From Capniomyces stellatus (taxonomy: Eukaryota; Kickxellomycota; Harpellomycetes; Harpellales; Legeriomycetaceae), in assembly GCA_001661515.1 (NCBI GenBank), contig LUVW01000002.1:441850-505849 (forward strand): a stretch of DNA of 64,000 nt, written 5' to 3'. The notes below the pieces were generated by a model that saw only the letters and a program-made list of their open reading frames with translations, was not told the origin of the DNA and made no database searches. Below, in pieces: positions 50,037-64,000 of the stretch; within the stretch, counting starts at the first letter, position 1, and every line of letters begins with the position of its first letter. The position numbers and the translations under genes are program-made.

Positions 50037-53000
50037 GAAAGTAAAAAGGTAAAAAACAGCAAACACTAAACTCACAAAATTATGGCTGTACTCTTAATAA
50101 CTTTATCCAGGCTGTAACCAACCACCAATGCAATGAATGCTATTACCGCTGTACTGTGTTTTTCTAAAAGTAATTTGGTAAATAAATTGAATAAACACAC
50201 TAAGCTATATCCTATTATGTTGCAAGAAACTACAATTTTATTGTTTCATTATTGCCAAACCACCGTTTTTAATGTTCTTGGAATTCACTAATAAACCAAA
50301 AACAACCGAAATATGGCTAAAAGTACGGCGCCATCACCCTACTGTTTCAATAGAACAGTCCAGTTATATTCCAATTTAACTACTCTCAATAGCATCTAGA
50401 TATAGACCTAACATTAGCATTAGCATTAGCAGATCTAATTGTGTTTTTGAAAGTGACGATATGCTTTTTTTCCGGCCTTATTGGTGTTGGACTACACATC
50501 TCTAACAATTAAAAGCTCAAAAGGCATTCTGATTTGCAGCGTCTTGAATCAAACTCGTTTATTTTACTAATGAGTAACGTATTCTTATTGTCAACCAAAC
50601 CGGGTTTACCATTTGAGCGAAGCTGCCACAATTGACTAATTTGTTATTGTTAAATTGGTGTAAAGCAATTATAATGCTGCTAAATAGCATATCTGTGTAT
50701 TCAAGTATTGGTGTATTCTGGTTTGTTTTCGTGTATATGGGCTCATGAACACAATTCTTTTGATTTCAACAATGATGGTTAGTTTCTGGTTTCAAATTGC
50801 TTTTTGTTTACCCATCAAAAAAGTGGATGTTTATATTGGAAGATTCTGGCTTGTACAAAGTTGATTAACTTTTGTTTTTGCTAATGTTTTTGTATTTCAA
50901 ATTTACTTCAGTGCTTGTTTGAAGCTAAAACAACGCTTTGCTACACTAAAATATATTCATTAAAAGAGAAAAAGCTTGTCATTTGAACACCACTAATGTT
51001 TGTTATTTTGGTATAATTGCCATACTTATAAGTATGTATACGTCTGTTTATTTCAGATCATAAGCATCTTTGTGTCCAGAGCAATCCCTTATTTAACCAG
51101 GTCGTGTTTATTCAGTAGTATCTCCCTCATGTCAATAGCGAAACAGTATTGATATGGAAAAAGTACTGCAAGGATACTAGTTAAAAAAAAGACCATATTA
51201 AAAGATTATGTAGAGGTATGTTGCGGATATAGGCGCACAAAAGTTCTGGATTTAAACTGTAATTCCAGTCTAAACACCCAGGCGCACCTTGAAAATTCAA
51301 TATTAAATACGAATATATCAGCTTAAAAAAACCCTCCAAACGCGATCAATACGGTTTTAGCTAATTAAGTCAGGTCTTTGCAGCTCTAATTCAAATGGGT
51401 TTAGCGCACCCAAACCAGGATAGTAACATGAAATGACAAATTTTGGATGTGAATAGTTTAAAAAGTTTAGTAAGCCTTGAATCTGGTATATCACCCTTAT
51501 TGCCCTTACCACCTTTATTATTTTATTTTTTTAAAATAAAGTTATTGAATGTGTTTCAACGAAAAAAATTTATTGAGTATGACGAAATGTATTTTTTAAT
51601 TGAACTTTTTATTACTCCTTTCAGCTGTGTAAGACCCTGTGAATTCTATCGGTTTAATTATTTGTCCATTCCACAGTGTGTTTGCATGTGTGTTTGCATT
51701 TGCGGGTTGATGAAAACAAAAGAGGTATAATTTAAAAATATCACCGCTCGTTCTAACTAGTACCGGTTTTGTTTTGGGAGATGCATTTTTTTTTCTTACC
51801 TATTTGGTTCAAGGCGATTACCACAGTTAGGACACTTGATCAGGTGAATCAGAATACCAACCCAGTTACTGGACGTTTTGACAATTACTTGCTATCTTTT
51901 GGAGTAGGTTACGTCATTGATATATTGCTTTCTAGATGACAAGAAAAGGGTATCCTTTGTTAACTCTGTTATATTTTACAGCATTTAATTGTTACAGCGG
52001 TTGGCTGGCTTTTTTTTGGATGGTCGAATTTAATATTAGCTCATTTGTTAATCAACATGCTGCCTAAAAGCAACCTTTATAACCAATGATATCAATGAAA
52101 ATTGTCGTTTATAACTGTTGAAAGGAATATGGATATTTAGAAAAAAACATTTCCTAAATGTGTCAAGTTATTGGAGATTGATAATCAACCCGCTTACTTT
52201 TAGCTTGATTGATTGAACTTGTGGTATATATTGTCAACAGCGAAGCCAATAAAAAATACAATTTTACTCGAGAATATTAGGCGGATTGATTACGCTTTCG
52301 GTGCCATTAACAATATGTTAATAGAGTATTGGGTGCTTTTAAATTAACTCAAAAAACAGCAACTAGAATAAAGGTCTGGTCTAGAATCGGTAATTTAGGA
52401 ATCGGATCTAGAACAATCCAATCCCAAATGGACTCAACATTTTCTAATAAAACGGCATCAACTTCACCATATTTGCGCCGAGCTTGTCTCAAATTAGGTA
52501 AATTAGGACTATTTTGTTGGTTTTAGCATTGATATTTTTTTAGTAGGTCAAAAGCAGCAAAAAATTCCTATAACTTATCTGATATGCCCATGATTTTAAG
52601 TGGAGTAATTTGATGGAGGTGTGATGGTTTGTAAAATCAACAACGGGTCTTAAAGGCAGCGATAAATTTCCTTTTTGTTCATTTATTCAGCCTGACCTTT
52701 GGTCTAAAATATGAAAATCGAGAGGAAGTGCAGATAGACAGATAAACGCGGTTTTGCTGTTAGAGTATATATCTTGTATGGGGTTTAGCGAAGAGCAAAT
52801 GTACTCGAACAGGAAAAAAGCGCTAAAAACGACAAGGAAAAAAAAAGGAAATGGGCTTTGTACCAAATAAAGTAGGTAAAAATAGCACGGCAGCAACATT
52901 ACCTGCTCGCTTTAGGTTATGAACCAAGATCAAAGTCAAGTCTACAGCGAGGGCTTCGATTTTCAACTATATCCCCAAACAACACTGCCTTGCGTAGAGT

Positions 53001-53730
53001 ATTTTTTTTTTCATTTTCTTTTGCTAAAGATATACAAGTCTTTTCTTTTGGCTACAGTAAACTAAGAATATGGACGTTTATAGACGCAGTAAGGCTTAAG
53101 TTTTTATAATAGCCATGGTAAAATGAGCAGTGAGGTAAAATGAACCGAGTATGTAACAATAGAACATATGACTCAGCTTAAGAACCTGAGTTAGATGTTG
53201 CGGCGAAGCTCAAAAGCAATTCACAAAGGTCCGGTGTCGATACTGAGATATTGATTAGATGCATTCAATCAATAAACAAAACACAGTGAAATGTGTTCAA
53301 GTAGATAAATGTCTTACCTTTTGTTGTTTCAAAGCTGAAAAAAGCCTTTTAGCTAGGCAATAGAAGGAGAAACCCGAGTCTAACTGACCATTGATTAGGG
53401 GGTTAATTTATTCATATTTACATAATGGAATTGTACTTTTAAGATGGCAAAGAATAAATTAATGTAATATTTTTTTTAAAAGGATAAACAAAAAAAACAT
53501 TCTGGTCAAAGATGATTTAGTGACGTGTAGCTAAAATCTAGCAAGTTTTTTGGGGGTGGGGTTCTAGGAAATAAGTTACGCCAAAAAAAAATACGAAAAA
53601 GAAAGGTAAAACTAAAATTTAACTCAAAGCATTCGTAGTGATTTTGATAATCGTCGGCGTTTAAAGCAAAGCAAAAGCTAAATTAAAAAAAATCCTGGGT
53701 AGTAATTATGTATTTTACGCATAATATAAA

Positions 53731-53796
53731 AGTATCCAATAATAAAGAAATTATCCAATAAAAAAAAGTATCCAATAAAAAAAAGTATCCAATAAA
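53731..53796. repeat. Imperfect AGTATCCAATAA repeats
   Basis: Four copies of the TATCCAATAA core separated by A-rich spacers, about 500 bases upstream of the histidine kinase start. CCAAT boxes are present in each copy, so a regulatory role is possible but unproven. Confidence 0.8.
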
Positions 53797-54288
53797 AGAT
53801 AAAGTAAATGTATTTTCGCAAAGTGCTATAGAGCTTGAAGATAATACCAAAACCACAATTAAGGGAAAATCAAATCAAACTAGTCGGAGCTTGTTGACTT
53901 TCGATTGAATTGTTGATCCTTGGTTATACTCTTTTCATTCATCCTAGATAAAACAATCGACTTATATAGAGATAATCTGTGGTAAAGTTAGATGAAGTTA
54001 GGAAAATAATGATAGTTGTTGTACACGGGTAGTATATTTGTAAATAGTATATAAAACAGAGCAAAGTTTTCAACTTGGTAGGATAATGGAATATGTAATA
54101 AAGCCAATACTTGATCACAATGATATTTAAAGGCGTGAATCAGCCAATTTAAGATATGATAGTTATATACCGAAACTAAATAGGTCAATCAAAGATAAGG
54201 CATACAAGATCAAATATCGTTTTGATAGTAGGTTGTATAAGAATATATCCTGTAGAGACAAAATAATATAGCGAGTAGATGTTATAGT

Positions 54289-57200
54289 ATGGTGTCTTTA
54301 TGTTTTGAGTATACTACAGTGGGCCATCTTGGAATACCGCTGTATACCAACAATAGGTCATACATAGACAACAGGCCATACACAGACAACAAGCCATATA
54401 CAGACAACAAGTCATACATGGACAAACACAGCAACTATATAGAGCTGAAAGAATGTGGTTTCTTTATAAAAAGCGACTCCAAAACTAAAAGTGTGGCATA
54501 TCATCAAAGCCGACAATGCTTTTTTAATGATGTCAAAGAATACATACGTTCTATGGCCTTTAGGAGAGGGGTAAGCGGAGTACACCTAAGCAGAACATCG
54601 GGTACAGCTAAATTTATAGACATAGGCATACATGACGATATAGATAAAAGAATATGCACAGGCATAGAAATGGTGGCAGAAAAGAACGTGAGTATACATG
54701 TATATCCTTGGGAGGATATAGCCGATTTTGGTCAAAGTTATAAGCAAGAGTGGCCAAGTGCCATAAAATTTATAGAGTCGGTTTACATGCTGTTGGTAAT
54801 GTTGGTTACCCAATTTCTACATAACGTGAGCAAATTTAGAAAAAATAATGCAAAATACAATCAGATAAATATTGCGAGGTTAAGAGACATCAGTGAGCAC
54901 ACGATAAGTGATAGCAACTCACGAGAATTGAGTGCTGTCTGTTCAGTAATTAACGGGTTGCAAAAAATGAGTGCAAAAAAACATTTTCACTCAGCAGTGC
55001 GTTTTTTGAAGAAAATGACACAAAGAGTATTCAGAACATATGCTACTGTTATATCAAAGTATATGCAAATTAATGCAATTGGTCAAACTCGAAACATATA
55101 TCCGAAAATAGAACTTGTAGCGATTTGTGTGGCGATGGAGGTTATGGAAAAAATAAAAGAGGTTGGCTGGGTGGCTTTTTGGGGAACTGTTGCTGTAATA
55201 GTGCTAGCAAGTGGTTTAGGAATTTTTAAAATAAAAAAGTTGACAAGAGGTGGAAGCCTGATGTTTACATTGGTTTATATAGGAGTAATTTATACTAATT
55301 TACAAAAGGCTGATGCGAGGTATGTGACGGTTAGGGGTGCGGAAACGGAAACGTGCAATAAGGTATCTGTACTTTATGAATACAATGGATGTATCGGTGC
55401 TGTTGAAGGTAGCGAGAGTAGTACTGGTGTTTGTAGGGTTAAAGAAAGAAAAAAGAGTATTTTTGATAAAGCAAAAACATTTAAGGAGCAAAGAATACAA
55501 AAAAAAGCATTAGAGTCTAAAAAAAACAAAGGTTGCAGTTTTTATAACGCAGAAAAAGGGAAAGAAGCGGAAAAGGTGTATATAAATAGTTGTGGGGGTG
55601 AAGTAGACAGCGACGATGGTATGACAACACTAAAGCATTCCTGTGCCAACAAAAACACACCAGAAACAGAACAAATGGGTATGCTCGATAAAGGAAGGGC
55701 AAAGGCCAAGTCAAAGATCAAGCCAAACTTGGTTATGAATACAGTTTTCAAAGCAAAAAGGCTGGTAGTCAAAAGGACAAGAATTAAGCTGGATTGGTTA
55801 TGCCTGACCAAGGGGGCGTATATGTATGCTACGTTTGTTGGATCTATAGGGGGATTGTTGGCTTATACAGCAAGGCGGTGTATGTGTGCAATGTGTAGTT
55901 CAAAAAATCAAAAAGATGAAAAATTGAGCCAAACCCAGGTGGATGAGATCAAAAGGTTGTCAAGCGAGTTGAGAAGATTGATTGGATCAATTATAAGAGC
56001 AAGGCATACGGGCACTGGAGAGGCTAGTAGTAATTCTGGAAGCGATAACGAGGTATACAACATAGGCTACTTAACTCGGGAAAACCTGGTGATGATCGGG
56101 GATGCCTTATCAAATACAATCGAATGTGCATTAGATGTCAGTAAATGTGGTGCAAAAATAATGGACATATGTTTCAGGAAAATAAATTTAAGTGAGGTGG
56201 TGTCCAAAGTGGTATTAATAACGGAGGAGAAGTTAATGAAAAAGCAAATAGTGTTGTTTGTAGACTACCCAGCATCGGGACCAAAAGAGTTTGTTGGCGA
56301 TCCTATTATAATTAGTCAGATTCTATTCAACTTGATAGCAAACTCGATTAGGTTTACCAAGGCAGGAGGGGTAATAAAAGTGTCAGTGAGGTTTCTGAGA
56401 AACAAAGTATATAGATCAACAGTAAAGGTCAAGGTTATGAATACAGGCATTGGAATTCCAAAAAGTGTAATAGATGCGTTTTTTCAAGAAAGTAGTGTAA
56501 ATAGCAAACATTCATCAACAGTGAATAGCGAAAAGGGCTTGGAGGTTGTAGGGATGCGGCCAAAGTTAGGAACAGAAATCGGACTTGTAAAGCATTTGGT
56601 AGAAATGATAGGAGGAAAGTTATGGATAAATTCAGAGATAAATGTTGGAACAATTGTTAGCACAACGTTCTCGCTAGAGAGGTTGGCAACAAAAGATAAT
56701 TCCATTAACGTATCAACATTTTCAAAGAACGTTGAATCGAGTTCAGATCCAAGTTCAGATCCAAGCTTGAGTTTGGGTTCTAGTGTTGGGCCAAAATTGG
56801 ATAACGGCTGTGGGCCAAAATGGCACAAGTTAGGGAGGAGCGGTTCCACTACAAATAACAAAAAGAGGTATGGAGGTGATGAAGACAATACAATAGCTAA
56901 AAATAAGGACATAGGCGTAGATCTACAAGTCGGAAATATGTTAAACAAATCTAGCTTACGCTTTGGAGTGGCAACTGAAGAGGCCAGAGCAAAAAATACT
57001 TGTAGAAAAGGGATTGCAGAACCAGGAAGAAATCGGTTTGTAGTGATGGGGACGGATCTAGAGTTTATCAGATACCTGGAATCGGTTTGCTATACGATTT
57101 GTGAAACAGTTGATATAAGATCAGTCTTAATAAAGCAGTACCACGATGTGACCGAGAGAATAAAGATATGTCCTCCTAGTAGTGTTTTTAGTGAAGATAT

Positions 57201-60174
57201 ACAGCTACCGATAGTAATGGTTGATTTAAGTGGGGTGTCGGGTGATTATGTGGAGATTTCAGAATGGCTGATTGGAATGGCCAAGGATATAATAGACAAC
57301 GTAAACAGGGACAGCAGCAAGAAAAAAGAAAATGGCAAGGGTGGTGGCAAGGCCAATGGTGATATTATTGGAAGCGATCAGGGAATTGGCGGTAATATTA
57401 AAACACATGCCAAAAGTAAACAAGGAAGCGAAAAAGACAGAAAATGCAGGTGTATAGCTGGGTGTGGGTTAGCGTTTAAAAGTAGTCAAGGCTACAAGAG
57501 AATCAAGAAGGGGATTGTAATGATATTTCACAAGATTGGCCTAGTAGATTTTTGGAAACTCCCGAAGTATGTTTATGGTTATTACCAAGTGTTATCGTGT
57601 TTAAAGCCGTGCAGTGAATTGGAAATCAATCAATTGTTGAGTCCAGCAACCAAGCGTCCCGAATATATTTGTTTAGGAAACCTGTGCAGTAGCAGTATAT
57701 CTGCTAGGAACAAGGCGATAGAAAATTATTTAGAAATGTTATGTTCAAGAAGGGACTACATGAAGCCAGTAAGGAATGATTCAATAAATTCAAACACGTA
57801 TTTAAAAAACGAGTACTTTCCTCCACCAATTGGGAATGTATTTAACAAGCACCACGCCGAATTTACAGGATTGTTTTTCAAAGATCAACTATTTTCAGAG
57901 AATACACAAAATAATGTAGACAAAAGTATCGAGGCACACGTAAACATAGGGAAGAGTGGGCATCAGCGCATTGCCAAAAATGTGAATGAGTACGGGCATA
58001 AACCTAAACCCAGAGTTTTATTGAAAAACAAATTTGGATTTTTTTGGGAATTATCTCCAAAACATGGGTTCAAGGCATTCCAAGGGTTTGCTAGTGTTAA
58101 TAACAACTCGTATCAGGTTGGTTCGGAGACGTTGGATGCTGGCCCACAGCCTCTTACCAGCACTCAAAGTACAAGCAAGCCAGATCGCAGTATTGAGTAT
58201 ATTGGTTGCAAAGCTGGAACCAACATATTTTCGATTTTATCCAACCCGGATACAAGTGAAAACAAATCAACCATCAATTCAAGGGCAGAAAGAGAATTTA
58301 ATTACAAAAAGGCTAACCAGTTTGTGATCTATAGCGCTTTAACTAGGCCACTTGAGCCAGCAAAAATTAGCAAGACACACCCCGGAAAAAAGACGCAACA
58401 TCATTCGTTGCGGCTGTCGACTCAAAAAAACGCGTTCAAGGTGTGTAAATGTAATGGCTGTAGTAGGCGCAATGGTAGGGGTAAACGGAATCAAACCATA
58501 AATAACTATACAATACACCCAGTTTTAGGGTTAGGTAACACAGGAGAGATGCTGAATAAATCATATAGATCAGATAGTATGTACAGCCTTTTTTTATTAA
58601 AAAGGCTTAGCTGTTTCCAAAACCAAAGCTTGCAGGTAAAAGAGTCGCCATTTAATAGCAGAGTACTGACCTATATACATTCAGTGGCCAGTAATTTTAA
58701 ATACAGCCTAAAGAACCAAATAAAAAACAAAGATAAAGCACCTGGTCAACTTGGAAACCCGTATCTAGGATCAAGCGACAGTATTGGTCAGTGCCAAGCT
58801 CAAAAACACGAGTGTAGCTATGACCAAGCTCATGAACAGGGGGTTGATTCGATGCTGAGCGGATCAGTGAATGATTCAGAAACCCAAATCATCCCCAACT
58901 CGTTTGAGCTAGAAAATGAGGCTTTATCGGCGGATTTGGCTTCCAAGAGGCACATAATTTACAGTGAATTTAAAAATAAAGGCCTAAAGAGTGTTAAGGA
59001 AGCCAAAAAAACAAGATTTTATAAGGCAAATAAAATCAGCTTGGACTTAGCAAACGTATTATACAACGACAACGCAACTTTTTCTGGAAAAGATACTGAT
59101 TCAACAGGCGAGCAATCTAACTCTACAATCAATAAAACCAATTTACGAAAAGACCTAAAAAACATTAGCAGCCTGAGTATATATACCAAGAGCAAGCTAG
59201 ATGCACTGAAAGTCAAAATAACCTACGAGTTCAACGACCGTCAAAGCGGATCAACCCAAACACCGCTAGTCACACCAAAACAAGCCAGCAGCTTTGTTTT
59301 AGCAAAAGCAACAAAGAAAATGGCAAGGTCAGTAACCGAGGCAAAAAAAAGTGATACATCTACCCAAAGCACAAAGTGGAAATTGGACACTCAGATCCCT
59401 ATCCCAGAAAACTCTGCTAGAATCCCCAAGATTCTGATTGTTGACGATAACCCTGTAAACATAGCCTTACTAACCATGCAGCTAAGGAGGCTTGGATTTT
59501 CTGATATTGAGTCTTTGGAAGATGGCTGGCATTTAAAATCGACTTTTGAGGTTGGAAAATACGACTTGGTGTTTATGGACATTCAGATGCCTATTCTAAA
59601 CGGATACCAAACCACCGAGTATATCCGATTCAAGGAAAACGCACATTTTAACCAGTTGAAAAAAAGCGATAGCAAAAGTCCAAGCAAAAGTCCAAGCAAA
59701 AGTTCCAAAGACAAAAGTTCCAAAGACAAAAGCTCCAAAGACAAAAACGTCGATGACAAAAGCGATAACGCCACACTGAGCTTTGAGCCTATTACTAGAA
59801 ACGTTATTAAGAATTTTATGGTTATCAATAAAGGTAATTCTCGTAATACCAGAGGTGACACAAAAAATTGTTTTTGGGATAACAGTACTGGAAACGACAA
59901 TGCTGATAAAGAAGGAAATGGCCGCAGAAGAAGAAGCAGAAGCAATGACTACAGTAACAATGAAAAATCCTTTTCGCGAGAAAGCAGCTACTTGAAAGGC
60001 TACACGAAGGTTATTGCGTTGACTACCGACGTCTCAGCCAAGTTTGCATTTGAGCTTTCAAGGAATGATTCTTTATTTGACGATGTTGCTTTAAAGCCGA
60101 TAGGAACTAAAGAACTGAAGTCAAAGTTGCGTTCTCACCTAACTTGGGCTAATTTAGGTTCAAGCTCGGAGTAA
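54289..60174 (+). CDS. Transmembrane hybrid histidine kinase, kinase residues degenerate
   Basis: A fungal two-component-type protein of 1,961 residues in one exon. The N-terminus has a hexapeptide repeat (Y-x-D-N-K/R-P/S, about residues 25-47). Predicted membrane helices lie near 293-313, 320-337 and 509-527. The dimerisation region reads SSELRRLIGSIIRA (558-571) where kinases have SHELRTPL, so the phospho-acceptor His is Ser559. Its second helix (LDVSKCGAKIMDI) is intact. The ATPase-like domain has the N-box LFNLIANSIRF (N681, N685), G1 as NTGIGIP (Asp to Asn718) and G2 as GTEIGL (761-766). A weak receiver follows (RFVVMGTD, PIVMVDL with D979, LKP with K1106). The C-terminal receiver keeps D1719/D1720, D1764, T1912 and K1936 but carries an insertion of about 118 residues (1785-1902). 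An in-frame stop precedes the ATG. Signal input is unknown; the kinase is probably inactive or atypical. Confidence 0.9.
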   Translation: MVSLCFEYTTVGHLGIPLYTNNRSYIDNRPYTDNKPYTDNKSYMDKHSNYIELKECGFFIKSDSKTKSVAYHQSRQCFFNDVKEYIRSMAFRRGVSGVHLSRTSGTAKFIDIGIHDDIDKRICTGIEMVAEKNVSIHVYPWEDIADFGQSYKQEWPSAIKFIESVYMLLVMLVTQFLHNVSKFRKNNAKYNQINIARLRDISEHTISDSNSRELSAVCSVINGLQKMSAKKHFHSAVRFLKKMTQRVFRTYATVISKYMQINAIGQTRNIYPKIELVAICVAMEVMEKIKEVGWVAFWGTVAVIVLASGLGIFKIKKLTRGGSLMFTLVYIGVIYTNLQKADARYVTVRGAETETCNKVSVLYEYNGCIGAVEGSESSTGVCRVKERKKSIFDKAKTFKEQRIQKKALESKKNKGCSFYNAEKGKEAEKVYINSCGGEVDSDDGMTTLKHSCANKNTPETEQMGMLDKGRAKAKSKIKPNLVMNTVFKAKRLVVKRTRIKLDWLCLTKGAYMYATFVGSIGGLLAYTARRCMCAMCSSKNQKDEKLSQTQVDEIKRLSSELRRLIGSIIRARHTGTGEASSNSGSDNEVYNIGYLTRENLVMIGDALSNTIECALDVSKCGAKIMDICFRKINLSEVVSKVVLITEEKLMKKQIVLFVDYPASGPKEFVGDPIIISQILFNLIANSIRFTKAGGVIKVSVRFLRNKVYRSTVKVKVMNTGIGIPKSVIDAFFQESSVNSKHSSTVNSEKGLEVVGMRPKLGTEIGLVKHLVEMIGGKLWINSEINVGTIVSTTFSLERLATKDNSINVSTFSKNVESSSDPSSDPSLSLGSSVGPKLDNGCGPKWHKLGRSGSTTNNKKRYGGDEDNTIAKNKDIGVDLQVGNMLNKSSLRFGVATEEARAKNTCRKGIAEPGRNRFVVMGTDLEFIRYLESVCYTICETVDIRSVLIKQYHDVTERIKICPPSSVFSEDIQLPIVMVDLSGVSGDYVEISEWLIGMAKDIIDNVNRDSSKKKENGKGGGKANGDIIGSDQGIGGNIKTHAKSKQGSEKDRKCRCIAGCGLAFKSSQGYKRIKKGIVMIFHKIGLVDFWKLPKYVYGYYQVLSCLKPCSELEINQLLSPATKRPEYICLGNLCSSSISARNKAIENYLEMLCSRRDYMKPVRNDSINSNTYLKNEYFPPPIGNVFNKHHAEFTGLFFKDQLFSENTQNNVDKSIEAHVNIGKSGHQRIAKNVNEYGHKPKPRVLLKNKFGFFWELSPKHGFKAFQGFASVNNNSYQVGSETLDAGPQPLTSTQSTSKPDRSIEYIGCKAGTNIFSILSNPDTSENKSTINSRAEREFNYKKANQFVIYSALTRPLEPAKISKTHPGKKTQHHSLRLSTQKNAFKVCKCNGCSRRNGRGKRNQTINNYTIHPVLGLGNTGEMLNKSYRSDSMYSLFLLKRLSCFQNQSLQVKESPFNSRVLTYIHSVASNFKYSLKNQIKNKDKAPGQLGNPYLGSSDSIGQCQAQKHECSYDQAHEQGVDSMLSGSVNDSETQIIPNSFELENEALSADLASKRHIIYSEFKNKGLKSVKEAKKTRFYKANKISLDLANVLYNDNATFSGKDTDSTGEQSNSTINKTNLRKDLKNISSLSIYTKSKLDALKVKITYEFNDRQSGSTQTPLVTPKQASSFVLAKATKKMARSVTEAKKSDTSTQSTKWKLDTQIPIPENSARIPKILIVDDNPVNIALLTMQLRRLGFSDIESLEDGWHLKSTFEVGKYDLVFMDIQMPILNGYQTTEYIRFKENAHFNQLKKSDSKSPSKSPSKSSKDKSSKDKSSKDKNVDDKSDNATLSFEPITRNVIKNFMVINKGNSRNTRGDTKNCFWDNSTGNDNADKEGNGRRRRSRSNDYSNNEKSFSRESSYLKGYTKVIALTTDVSAKFAFELSRNDSLFDDVALKPIGTKELKSKLRSHLTWANLGSSSE

Positions 60175-60483
60175 TACTCAAACTTCAATTGATGAGTGGA
60201 TTGGATAAAACTTTATTAATAAATTTATATACGAATGTATGTATGTATCACATGAACATGGCACCTTCTCACTTTACTTTTTTTTCTTTTTTTTTCTTTT
60301 TTTAATCTAAATAGATATCCTTTTCGACACTTGTAATATTAGCTTCTGTAATCTAAGCAAACTACGTCCATAACTGCTTTATCGTTTTTTTAATAAAAAA
60401 AAAAATCAAAGAAAAATCAAAGAAAAATCAAAGAAAAATCAAAAAAGAAAATAGAGATCAAAAGGTATATGATATGGTAAAGT
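60175..60483. other. Intergenic gap between convergent histidine kinase and Rrn5-like genes
   Basis: The gap is AT-rich, with T-rich tracts at about 60278-60305 and four TCAAAGAAAAA units (60406-60445). It holds both 3' ends. No coding signal is seen. Confidence 0.6.

Positions 60484-64000
<3,517 letters not shown>

Larger units (their letters stand above)
47975..54288. other. Long AT-rich intergenic region with minisatellites
   Basis: This 6.3 kb stretch lies between the divergent starts of the myosin and histidine kinase genes. It holds CTTTTTT tracts (48010-48055), a TACTTTC repeat (48439-48462), an AGGTAAAT minisatellite (49983-50036) and an AGTATCCAATAA repeat (53731-53796). Open stretches of 65-95 codons (48077-48304 minus, 51443-51730 plus, 52329-52526 plus) show no domain. 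No gene is supported. Confidence 0.5.

Overview
The window looks like a low-GC fungal nuclear contig. The fungal signs are short introns with GTAAGT/GTATGT-type donors and TAG acceptors, a hybrid histidine kinase, an Osh3-type oxysterol-binding protein, and a SANT protein resembling the RNA polymerase I upstream activating factor subunit Rrn5. Large AT-rich intergenic gaps, about ten protein genes in 64 kb and genes with up to ten exons would suit an early-diverging fungus (Zoopagomycota-like). That placement is inference. There are two short N gaps, one in a poly-A run (6995-6999) and one in a poly-G run (33100-33107).

Left part (1-21 kb), housekeeping genes. A Pumilio-family RNA-binding protein (minus strand) is cut by the left edge. 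Then come a probable small twin-cysteine (CX9C) mitochondrial protein (plus), a MAK11/PAK1IP1-like WD40 ribosome-biogenesis factor (minus, six exons), an OSH3-like lipid-transfer protein (plus), the ER-Golgi SM protein SLY1 (minus, ten exons) and a MIX17/CHCHD2 twin-CX9C protein (minus, three exons). All exon boundaries were worked out by hand from splice signals, reading frame and family similarity.

Middle part (21-39 kb) is mostly non-coding. It holds diverged LTR-like repeats just upstream of a tRNA-Lys(CUU) gene, several minisatellites, a decayed Ty3/Gypsy integrase fragment near 29.3 kb, and a homeodomain transcription factor gene (32775-34830).

Right part (39-64 kb). An aminoacylase-1 (M20 peptidase, five exons) converges on a large class-V-like myosin whose long tail shows no recognisable dilute cargo domain. 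After 6.3 kb of AT-rich DNA comes a 1,961-residue single-exon hybrid histidine kinase. Its H-box histidine is replaced by serine and its G1 aspartate by asparagine, while the C-terminal receiver keeps all key residues. The window closes with the Rrn5-like gene (minus, 5' end outside), one of whose introns carries about 190 GA dinucleotides.

The genes do not form one pathway. SLY1, OSH3 and the myosin all concern membrane traffic or lipid transport, but their proximity is probably incidental. The two most unusual products are the pseudo-histidine-kinase and the tail-divergent myosin V.
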